The position numbers and the translations under genes were made by a program. Positions 1-5,347 of a stretch of DNA of 9,316 nucleotides are shown in pieces. The stretch's first letter is position 1, and each line of letters starts with the position of its first letter. The notes beneath the pieces are model-generated. The model was not told the origin of the DNA, did no database searches, and saw nothing but the letters and a program-made list of their open reading frames with translations. The stretch spans positions 1 to 9,316 of the forward strand of contig CALUQA010000110.1 in the NCBI GenBank assembly GCA_944322775.1. The letters are read 5' to 3'. Origin of the DNA: an uncultured Elusimicrobiales bacterium. Its GTDB lineage: Bacteria; Elusimicrobiota; Elusimicrobia; Elusimicrobiales; Elusimicrobiaceae.

Positions 1-29
1 TGGAGTTCAGACGTGTGCTCTTCCGATCT
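1..29 (+). other. Illumina TruSeq adapter remnant (not genomic)
   Basis: The first 29 bases match the 3' part of the Illumina TruSeq read-2/index adapter, ending in the diagnostic GTGTGCTCTTCCGATCT. Genomic sequence begins at base 30. This is library contamination at a contig end. It creates a false TAA at 29-31 in the infB frame, because the last adapter T joins two genomic A residues. The match is from memory of the adapter sequence and is exact as far as I can recall. Confidence 0.95.
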
Positions 30-67
30 AAACAACCGCCAAAAAGACGGAAGGCACGGCTAAAAAA

Positions 68-2206
68 ATGGCCGCGAAAAAAACAACGGCTAAAAAGACG
101 ACCGCCAAAAAGACAACGAAGAAGACGGTAAAGACGGAAGAGGCTGTGACGGAAACAACCTCGTCTGCCACTAAAGAAACGCCGCAAGCTGTCCCTGCTC
201 AGCCCAAGCCGCAGCAGAGCGCGCCGCAAGCCGCCCCTGCTCAGCCCAAGCCGCAGCAGAGCGCGCCGCAAGCCGCTCCCGTGCAGCCCAAGCCGCAACA
301 GAGCGCGCCGCAAGCCGCCCCTGCGCAGCCCAAGCCGCAACAGAGCGCGCCGCAGGCCGCCCCTGCTCACCCCAGACATCATCACGGACATCATCATCAG
401 GACAAGCAAGCCGAGCAAAAACCGGCTGCTCCGCAGGGCAAAGTTGTCCGCCTTATCGGTAACGAAACCGTTAAAGATTTGGCGGAAAAGATGAATTTTA
501 AAATCAACGATTTCATCAAAAAATTAATGACCATGGGCGTCTTTGCCACCATTAACCAACGCTTGGAAAAAGACATGGTGGAGTTAATTTGCTCCGAATG
601 CGGTTACACGGTGGAAGAAAAACCGGCCGAGCTGGACGAAGAAACCCTGCATATCATGCAGGCGGAAGACGACCCGGCCAGCCTTAAACCCAGAAGCCCC
701 GTCATCACCATTATGGGCCACGTGGACCACGGCAAGACCTCTCTGCTCGACGCTATCCGCAGTTCCAACGTCGTCGCGGGAGAAGCCGGGGCCATTACCC
801 AGCACATTGGTGCTTACCGCGTGCGCACGCCGCACGGGGAACTGACGTTTTTGGATACCCCGGGCCACGAAGCCTTTACCGCCATGCGCGCCCGCGGTGC
901 CCAAGCCACGGATATTGTAGTGCTGGTGGTGTCCGCCACCGACGGCATTATGCCCCAGACCATTGAAGCCATGGAGCACGCCAAAGCCGCCGGAGCGCCC
1001 ATCATCGTGGCCATTAACAAAATAGACTTGCCGGGCGCCAACCCCGACAGAGTTAAGCAAGACCTCGCCGCCCGCGGCCTCGTGCCGGAAGAGTGGCAGG
1101 GCTCTACCATTTTTGTAGAAATTTCCGCCAAGAAAAAAATCAACATTGATAAACTGCTGGAAATGATTTCTCTGCAGGCGGAAATGATGGAACTGAAAGC
1201 CAACCCGGACCGCCTGGGCGTGGGTGTTATTTTGGAAGCCAAACGCGACAATAAACGCGGCGTCGTTGCCACGGTGCTGGTGCAAAAAGGCACCATGAAA
1301 GTGGGCGACCCGTTTATCGTGGGCACCAGCTATGGCCGCATTCGCGCTTTGATTGACGAAAACGGTCAGCGCTACCAAAAAATCGGCCCCAGTGTGCCGG
1401 CCGAGGTGTTGGGTATCAACGGAGAACCGCCGCAAGTGGGCGACACGCTTTATATTATGGAAAGCGAAAAAGAAGCCCGCTACGCCGCCGAAAAACGCAA
1501 ACTGGCGCTGAAGGAAGACGTCAATGCGCGCCGCACCAAACAGGTGTCTTTGATGAACCTGCGCAAAGAAGAAGGCGACGGCAACACCGTCAAACGCCTG
1601 CCCATTGTGCTTAAGGCAGACGTGCAGGGCTCCATTGAAGCCATTAAAGACGCGCTTTTGCGCATTCCGTCCGATGAGGTGGAACTGGACATTATCCTTT
1701 CCGCCCCCGGCAATATTAACGAGTCCGACATTCTGCTTGCCAAGGCCAGCAATGCCGTAGTCATCGGCTTTCACGTGGACGTGGAACACAAAGCCCAGGC
1801 CGAAGCCGAACGCGAAGGCATTGAAATCCGCCTTTACACCATTATCTTTGAACTCTTGGAAGATATCAAAGCCGCTATGGAAGGCTTGTTAGAGCCCGAC
1901 GTGGTGGAAGTGTCTTTGGGCAAGGCTACCATTAAAAAGGTCATGCGCCTTAGCTCGGGCATTATTTCCGGTTCGCTGGTGGAAAGCGGCAAAATGGTGC
2001 GCGGTGCGGAAGTGCAAGTGCTGCGCAACGGCGAAGTGGTCGGCACCGGCAAAATCGGCGGCCTGAAACGCTTCAAAGACGACGTAAAAGAAGTGGAAAA
2101 AGGCTTTGAATGCGGCATTTTGGTGGAAGGCTTCAAAGGCGTACAGGAAGGCGACACCATTGAGTGCATTAAGCACGAAAATGTCACACGCCGCATTAAG
2201 ATGTAA
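68..2206 (+). CDS. infB: Translation initiation factor IF-2 (5' end probably incomplete)
   Basis: IF2 is the GTPase that brings fMet-tRNA to the 30S subunit and promotes 50S joining. Residues are numbered from the ATG at 68. Residues 1-20 are a Lys/Thr/Ala-rich repeat. Residues 43-98 are four 14-residue Pro/Gln/Ala repeats, followed by a His cluster (101-110). The IF2_N domain is at about 125-185. The GTPase domain shows G1 GHVDHGKT (217-224), G3 DTPGH (263-267), G4 NKID (317-320) and G5 SAK (353-355). Domains II, III and the fMet-tRNA-binding C domain follow to a normal end. At 712 residues it is close to the B. subtilis length. The ATG at 68 is probably internal: the same frame reads TTAKKTEGTAKK just upstream, continuing the repeat, and is lost at the adapter junction. 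A GGAAGG at 49-54 lies 13 nt from the ATG, too far for a convincing ribosome binding site. Two terminators follow. Confidence 0.97.
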   Translation: MAAKKTTAKKTTAKKTTKKTVKTEEAVTETTSSATKETPQAVPAQPKPQQSAPQAAPAQPKPQQSAPQAAPVQPKPQQSAPQAAPAQPKPQQSAPQAAPAHPRHHHGHHHQDKQAEQKPAAPQGKVVRLIGNETVKDLAEKMNFKINDFIKKLMTMGVFATINQRLEKDMVELICSECGYTVEEKPAELDEETLHIMQAEDDPASLKPRSPVITIMGHVDHGKTSLLDAIRSSNVVAGEAGAITQHIGAYRVRTPHGELTFLDTPGHEAFTAMRARGAQATDIVVLVVSATDGIMPQTIEAMEHAKAAGAPIIVAINKIDLPGANPDRVKQDLAARGLVPEEWQGSTIFVEISAKKKINIDKLLEMISLQAEMMELKANPDRLGVGVILEAKRDNKRGVVATVLVQKGTMKVGDPFIVGTSYGRIRALIDENGQRYQKIGPSVPAEVLGINGEPPQVGDTLYIMESEKEARYAAEKRKLALKEDVNARRTKQVSLMNLRKEEGDGNTVKRLPIVLKADVQGSIEAIKDALLRIPSDEVELDIILSAPGNINESDILLAKASNAVVIGFHVDVEHKAQAEAEREGIEIRLYTIIFELLEDIKAAMEGLLEPDVVEVSLGKATIKKVMRLSSGIISGSLVESGKMVRGAEVQVLRNGEVVGTGKIGGLKRFKDDVKEVEKGFECGILVEGFKGVQEGDTIECIKHENVTRRIKM
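194..361 (+). repeat. Four 42-bp in-frame tandem repeats in infB
   Basis: Four back-to-back 42-bp units start at 194, 236, 278 and 320. Each encodes a 14-residue unit P(A/V)QPKPQQSAPQAA. They differ at only a few bases (for example GCT/GTG/GCG at codon 2 and CAG/CAA in the QQ pair). A degenerate fifth start at 362 (PAHPRHHHG) runs into a His-rich stretch. The repeats sit in the disordered N-terminal region of IF2, which tolerates length change, so copy number may vary between strains or be collapsed in the assembly. Confidence 0.95.
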
Positions 2207-2219
2207 GTTTAAGACGCAT

Positions 2220-2248
2220 AAAACCCCGCCGACAAGGCGGGGTTTTTT
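2220..2248 (+). terminator. Rho-independent terminator of infB (first copy)
   Basis: A 7-bp stem CCCCGCC/GGCGGGG (2224-2230 with 2236-2242) with loop GACAA is followed by six T (2243-2248). The flanks GCATAAAA and TTTTTTATGC extend the palindrome. It starts 13 nt after the infB stop codon. Confidence 0.93.
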
Positions 2249-2263
2249 ATGCCCTAAAGGGAT

Positions 2264-2343
2264 AAGGCTTCAAAGGCGTGCAGGAAGGCGACACCATTGA
2301 ATGCATTAAGCACGAAAACGTCACCCGCCGCATTAAAATGTAA
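2264..2343 (+). pseudogene. Diverged duplicate of the infB 3' end (25 codons plus stop)
   Basis: Bases 2264-2343 align without gaps to 2127-2206, the end of infB, at an offset of 137 nt. The aligned bases include 25 sense codons (GGC 2266 to ATG 2340) and the TAA. Five bases differ: GTA/GTG, GAG/GAA, AAT/AAC, ACA/ACC and AAG/AAA, all synonymous third positions. The in-frame codon just before the copy is TAA (2263-2265) and there is no ribosome binding site, so it is not expressed as a protein. The pattern means the copy diverged while part of a working infB, and only later became a fragment. It could be a recombination scar, or two strain haplotypes joined end to end by the assembler. Confidence 0.9.
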
Positions 2344-2361
2344 GTTTACAAAAAGACGCAT

Positions 2362-2389
2362 AAAACCCCGCTGTAAAGCGGGGTTTTTT
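2362..2389 (+). terminator. Second terminator; bidirectional between infB and the GT9 gene
   Basis: Stem CCCCGCT/AGCGGGG (2366-2372 with 2377-2383), loop GTAA, then six T (2384-2389). It is the duplicate of the terminator at 2220-2248. The innermost stem pair changed from C-G to T-A, so pairing is kept. Read on the minus strand the stem is followed by TTTT, so it can also end the convergent glycosyltransferase transcript, whose stop codon is about 20 nt away. Confidence 0.9.
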
Positions 2390-2409
2390 ATGCCCAAAAA
2401 TAATGTTTT

Positions 2410-3426
2410 TTAAGCTTTCAGGCGTTGCAGCAAATGCGCCAGTGCCTTGGCAACGGTATCCACCGAAAAGGTAGAAAAATCGTCAATATTTTCCGTTTCT
2501 GTGTCGGACAAGACCAAATGCGTATTGGGCAAATCAAGCGGGCTATACCAGCGCATTTTCTTTTTGTGGTCATTGTACAGAGCCTCTTGCACACAGTCAT
2601 ACGCGCACGCCGCGTGCACGGCGGCGCTGTCTATGGCAAAAAGACCGTCGGCATAATAAATAAAGGCCAAAAAATCCAACACGCTGGGCGAATGGCCGAT
2701 GGCAATTTCCGCCTTGGGCGCAAATTTTTGCAAAGCTTTTAAATACGTCTGTGCCGGTTTTTGGTCCAACAGCCACAAGCGCACCCCGTCCGTGTTGCAA
2801 AGGGCCACGGCTTTGGCCAAGGTTTCCGCGTTCAAATGGCGGGTGCTGCCCCACGGGCAAAGCAGTATATTTTTCTTTTTCCCCGCCGGATACGGATTAT
2901 TTTTTGGCGGCGGATTTAAAACATAATGCGGCTTGCCGTGCGCGGCAAAGGCAAAAGGCGTCAAGGCCAGCCGGGCATTTAAATGCAGCATGGGGGTATT
3001 GGGGCAATAAACGTCATACACCTTAACGGAAGAGGGCGTATAGACTTTTTTATTGTCCTTATCCAAAGCAATGGAAAAACGAGGCTTAAGCAAAAAGGCA
3101 AACAAAATGCCGGCGGTAGTAAAACTGGTGGAATAATCCAAATACACGTCCCACTTGCCGCGCTGGGCCCAAACACTGTTTAAACGGTCCTCCACCAGCA
3201 CGTCTGCCAACGGGCAAAGTGAAAAAAGCTCCCGGTTTCGGTCGGAAACAATCACGCCTATTTTCACCCCCGGCAATGCTTCTTTCAGCTGTGCCAGTGC
3301 AGCCGTGGTCATAATACCGTCCCCCAAGGCAGCCGCCAATGGACGAATGAGTATAGACCGCGCCTGATTGCACACGCTAGCCTGGCCCGGTTTACGTCTG
3401 CACAGCCATAACAAAAAACGTTTCAT
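2410..3426 (-). CDS. Glycosyltransferase family 9 (heptosyltransferase-like)
   Basis: The 338-residue protein resembles ADP-heptose:LPS heptosyltransferases (GT9, GT-B fold), which add heptose or related sugars to lipid A-core on the inner face of the cytoplasmic membrane. The N-terminal half carries SILIRPLAAALGDGIMTTAALAQL (24-47 region), matching the family's RxxalGDvvlt-pal signature, then a Rossmann-like pattern (VKIGVIVSDRN, 54-64). The C-terminal half has a PWGSTRHLNAE segment (191-201) and DGLFAIDSAAVHAACA (260-275), equivalent to the D-ISvDTGpaHlAaA donor-site motif, with several positions changed. Length is typical. Start: on the minus strand AGGGGGA lies 7 nt upstream of the ATG. 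It is a single gene transcribed against its neighbours and interrupts the infB-rbfA cluster. Sugar specificity cannot be told. The family call is fairly sure; the exact function is inferred. Confidence 0.78.
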   Translation of the reverse strand: MKRFLLWLCRRKPGQASVCNQARSILIRPLAAALGDGIMTTAALAQLKEALPGVKIGVIVSDRNRELFSLCPLADVLVEDRLNSVWAQRGKWDVYLDYSTSFTTAGILFAFLLKPRFSIALDKDNKKVYTPSSVKVYDVYCPNTPMLHLNARLALTPFAFAAHGKPHYVLNPPPKNNPYPAGKKKNILLCPWGSTRHLNAETLAKAVALCNTDGVRLWLLDQKPAQTYLKALQKFAPKAEIAIGHSPSVLDFLAFIYYADGLFAIDSAAVHAACAYDCVQEALYNDHKKKMRWYSPLDLPNTHLVLSDTETENIDDFSTFSVDTVAKALAHLLQRLKA

Positions 3427-3441
3427 GGCATTTCCCCCTAA

Positions 3442-3455
3442 AGCAATATATTGCT
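3442..3455. promoter_or_regulatory. Perfect 14-bp palindrome upstream of the GT9 gene
   Basis: AGCAATATATTGCT is its own reverse complement. It lies between the GT9 ribosome binding site and its predicted -10 element, covering the expected transcription start (about 3452, minus strand). It could be an operator or a short 5' hairpin. The regulator is unknown. Confidence 0.5.
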
Positions 3456-3458
3456 GTT

Positions 3459-3467
3459 ATTGTATCA
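3459..3467 (-). promoter_or_regulatory. Predicted extended -10 promoter of the GT9 gene
   Basis: On the minus strand TGATACAAT reads as an extended -10 (TGn then TACAAT, five of six to consensus). I see no good -35 at 16-18 nt. The predicted start near 3452 would give a leader of about 25 nt containing the AGGGGGA ribosome binding site. Confidence 0.5.
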
Positions 3468-3483
3468 AAATACAAACAAAGGC

Positions 3484-3511
3484 TTGTTTCTCAGACGGAA
3501 ATTGTTATAAT
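3484..3511 (+). promoter_or_regulatory. Predicted sigma70-type promoter of the DUF190 gene
   Basis: TGTTATAAT (3503-3511) is an extended -10 with a perfect TATAAT (3506-3511). A weak -35, TTGTTT (3484-3489), sits 16 nt upstream. Start of transcription is expected near 3518, giving a leader of about 56 nt before the ATG at 3574. Confidence 0.8.
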
Positions 3512-3517
3512 ACAAGT

Positions 3518-3565
3518 AACGGCTAGTCCGTTTCACCGCAAAAGCGGCGTTTGCAGGGACGGGAG
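3518..3565 (+). promoter_or_regulatory. Possible structured leader before DUF190
   Basis: The predicted 5' leader can fold in two exclusive ways. AACGG (3518-3522) pairs perfectly with CCGTT (3528-3532). Alternatively 3527-3531 (TCCGT) pairs with ACGGG (3559-3563, one G-U), which covers part of the GGGAG ribosome binding site (3561-3565). A CCGC-AAAA-GCGG hairpin (3536-3547) lies between and competes with GCAAA/TTTGC (3538-3542 with 3550-3554). It does not match a riboswitch class I know. Stems are short, so this may be chance. Confidence 0.3.
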
Positions 3566-3573
3566 AATACTTT

Positions 3574-3927
3574 ATGAAACCGAAAAGAATTAAACTGCTT
3601 AAAATTTTTGTAAGCAGCACCGACGTGGTGGACCATGCTTTGCTTTACGAAAGCATTGTACGCAAAGCCAAGGCCTATGGGGTGGCAGGCGCCACCGTTA
3701 TTAAGGGCGCCATGGGTTACGGCATAAGCAGCGAGCTGCGCAATACCCGCTTTTTTGAACTGGTGGAAAAATTCCCGGTAGAGGTGGAATTTATTGACAC
3801 CGCCGAAAAAATAGAAGGTTTTATAGAAAGCATTTTGCCCTGGCTTGAAAAACAGCCCAAAGGCTGCCTGGTCAGCACGCAGGACGTAGACGTATATTTG
3901 GCCAAAAAAGGCGATACGAAAAAATAA
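3574..3927 (+). CDS. DUF190 family protein (PII-like fold family)
   Basis: This 117-residue protein matches the DUF190 family (Pfam PF02641). It shows the N-terminal KLLKIFVSSTD strand, the LYESIVRKAKAYGVAGATVIKGAMGYG core (about residues 24-50, the family's most recognisable stretch), and a C-terminal part, VEFIDTAEKIEGFIESILPWL, that pairs a strand with a helix. Family structures resemble PII/GlnB-type ferredoxin-like proteins, but the biochemical role is unknown. DUF190 genes are often found near crcB fluoride-channel genes; none is visible here. The ATG has a good GGGAG ribosome binding site 8 nt upstream. The gene is monocistronic, with its own extended -10 promoter and a strong terminator right after the stop. 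It sits between the GT9 gene and the rbfA operon, where the usual cluster has no such gene. Confidence 0.88.
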   Translation: MKPKRIKLLKIFVSSTDVVDHALLYESIVRKAKAYGVAGATVIKGAMGYGISSELRNTRFFELVEKFPVEVEFIDTAEKIEGFIESILPWLEKQPKGCLVSTQDVDVYLAKKGDTKK

Positions 3928-3930
3928 TTT

Positions 3931-3954
3931 AACCCCGCTTCGGCGGGGTTTTTT
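3931..3954 (+). terminator. Rho-independent terminator of the DUF190 gene
   Basis: CCCCGC-TTCG-GCGGGG (3933-3948) is a 6-bp stem with a stable UUCG tetraloop, followed by six T (3949-3954). AA/TT pairs extend the stem. It starts 3 nt after the stop codon and separates DUF190 from rbfA. Confidence 0.95.
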
Positions 3955-3990
3955 ATGGGCGGCAAAAAAGCCAAGGCGCCTTGCCCAAAA

Positions 3991-3999
3991 TGGTATAAT
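3991..3999 (+). promoter_or_regulatory. Extended -10 promoter of the rbfA operon, positioned for a leaderless start
   Basis: TGGTATAAT is an extended -10 with a perfect TATAAT (3994-3999). Six bases (AAAACC) separate it from the ATG at 4006, so the expected +1 is the A of the start codon. There is no -35 at the right distance and no Shine-Dalgarno sequence before this ATG. Confidence 0.8.
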
Positions 4000-4005
4000 A
4001 AAACC

Positions 4006-4371
4006 ATGATAGACAGAATTAAACGTTTGGAAACTTTATTTTTGCAGGAAATCAACACCATCATCACCCGCATGACGGCAGCAGGCCAGTTTGGCGGGTT
4101 TGTGACCATTACCGCCGTGCACGTGGCCAAAGACTTGGCTACGGCCAAGGTTTATTTTTCCGTCTTTGGCAGCCCCGAAGACAAGAAAAAAACGCAGGAG
4201 CAGCTTTCCCTTTTGCGCAAGGAATTGGGTGCCCTCTTGCGCCACCGCCTGCATTTAAAACGCATTCCGTCGTTTAGTTTTGAATACGACAATACGCCCG
4301 AAAAAGCCAGCCGGGTGGAAAGCATTTTTAAAATTATTGAAAAAGAGCACGAAAATGAACAAGGGTCTTGA
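4006..4371 (+). CDS. rbfA: Ribosome-binding factor A
   Basis: RbfA is a small KH-fold protein that binds immature 30S subunits and helps 16S rRNA 5'-end maturation. The 121-residue product has the family pattern: a basic N-terminal helix (DRIKRLETLFLQEINTIITR), the beta strand FVTITAVHVAKDLATAKVYFSVFG (about 31-54), and LRHRLHLKRIPSFSFEYD (about 78-95, equivalent to lR..l..lrr-P-l-F--D). The usual length is 110-135. I chose ATG 4006 over the in-frame ATG at 3955: the earlier one lies directly on the T-run of the DUF190 terminator, upstream of the promoter's -10, and adds 17 residues unlike the family. From 4006 there is no ribosome binding site, so translation probably starts on a leaderless transcript. 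It is the first gene of a four-gene operon, and its end overlaps the next gene by 17 nt. Confidence 0.93.
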   Translation: MIDRIKRLETLFLQEINTIITRMTAAGQFGGFVTITAVHVAKDLATAKVYFSVFGSPEDKKKTQEQLSLLRKELGALLRHRLHLKRIPSFSFEYDNTPEKASRVESIFKIIEKEHENEQGS

Positions 4372-5347
4372 TTCGTTTCAGCAAATCTGGCAAGCCATTG
4401 CCAACGGCCAGAATTTCTTTGTGGCGGGGCATTTGAACCCCGACGGAGATTCTTTGGGCTGCACCTTGACGGTGTGTTCGCTTTTGGAACGCCTGGGCAA
4501 GACGGCCTATGCCTATGCTTCCCCCGCTGTGGGGACCGATTTGCTGTTTCTGCCCGGACTTGAAAAAATTCATTTAAACGAACTTCCCCCCCGCCCGCAG
4601 TTTGACACGGTCATCTTGCTGGAATGCTCCGACCGCAAACGCGGCGGCGATTTGGAAAGCGTGCTGCAAAACGCCAAAACCTTGGTCAATATAGACCACC
4701 ATTTGGTAAGCGACGCTTACGGCGACGTAAACCATATTGACTCTTCTGCCTCTTCTACGGCGGAAATTATTTTTCAGCTTTTTGAATCCAGCCCCGACAA
4801 CCTGCTGCCCACCCCCGAAGAAGCCACCTGCCTTTATACCGGTTTGGTGACCGATACGGGCCGCTTTTTGCACACCAACACCACAGCAGAAGCCCTGCGC
4901 GTGGCGTCGGCCTTGGTGGCACTGGGGGCAGACGTAAACAAAATAAACCAAGTCATCTATTTCACAAAATCCTACACGGAACTTAAACTTTTGGGCCGCG
5001 CGCTGGAAAAAATGCACCTTCGCTTTCAAAATAAATACAGCGAAATTGTGCTGACCCAAAGCGATTTTGAACCTCTTAATGCCGTACCTTCCCAAACGCA
5101 GGGCATTGTCAGCCAACCCACGATGATACCGGGGGTGGAAGTGTCGGCCCTGATTAAACAAGAGCCCGACAAAGTATCCGTCAACCTGCGCTCGCGCAAT
5201 AAAATAGACGTCAGCGCCATCGCCCAAAAATTCGGCGGCGGCGGCCACGCCCGCGCGGCCGGGTTTAAAGTAACGGGCAAAACCGTTCAAACGGTGGCGG
5301 AAGAACTGGCCGCCGTGGTGGAAGAAACCCTCTCTCATGCTCACTAA
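4355..5347 (+). CDS. nrnA: DHH/DHHA1 phosphoesterase, NrnA-type (nanoRNase/pAp phosphatase)
   Basis: NrnA-type enzymes degrade 2-5 nt RNAs, and some act on pAp or linear cyclic-dinucleotide products, using two Mn ions. The DHH domain shows motif I HLNPDGD (26-32), an ECSDRKRGG segment where many relatives have a motif-II Asp, the signature DHH (114-116, in NIDHHLVSDA) and GLVTDTGRF with the motif-IV Asp at 167. The DHHA1 domain ends in the substrate-binding GGGGHARAAG (294-303). At 330 residues it is the normal length. The ATG at 4355 is chosen because it places the protein start at the family position. A longer in-frame start at 4280 lies deep inside rbfA and adds 25 basic residues not typical of the family. 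It overlaps rbfA by 17 nt with only a weak GAG upstream, so coupling to rbfA translation is likely. Acting between rbfA and truB is common in bacteria. Exact substrate is inferred. Confidence 0.92.
   Translation: MNKGLDSFQQIWQAIANGQNFFVAGHLNPDGDSLGCTLTVCSLLERLGKTAYAYASPAVGTDLLFLPGLEKIHLNELPPRPQFDTVILLECSDRKRGGDLESVLQNAKTLVNIDHHLVSDAYGDVNHIDSSASSTAEIIFQLFESSPDNLLPTPEEATCLYTGLVTDTGRFLHTNTTAEALRVASALVALGADVNKINQVIYFTKSYTELKLLGRALEKMHLRFQNKYSEIVLTQSDFEPLNAVPSQTQGIVSQPTMIPGVEVSALIKQEPDKVSVNLRSRNKIDVSAIAQKFGGGGHARAAGFKVTGKTVQTVAEELAAVVEETLSHAH

Noticed and set aside
584..1789. Long open frame on the minus strand opposite infB (about 401 codons)
   Set aside because: It is antisense to a certain infB, rich in His/Gly/Phe/Val as expected from reverse reading of biased codons, and has no family motif.
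2106..2300. Small plus-strand open frame across the infB end and the duplicate
   Set aside because: It is out of frame with infB, crosses the terminator, has no ribosome binding site, and its sequence is just the frame-shifted infB tail.
3526..3560. Fluoride, cyclic-di-GMP or guanidine riboswitch before DUF190
   Set aside because: Considered because DUF190 often lies near crcB and the leader has GC-rich hairpins, but the conserved cores of these classes are not present.
3955..4005. Longer rbfA start at ATG 3955
   Set aside because: It sits at the end of the DUF190 terminator T-run and upstream of the rbfA -10 element, and its 17 extra residues do not look like RbfA.
4280..4354. Longer nrnA start at ATG 4280
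   Set aside because: It would overlap rbfA by 92 nt and adds 25 basic residues ahead of the usual NrnA start. ATG 4355 gives the normal length.
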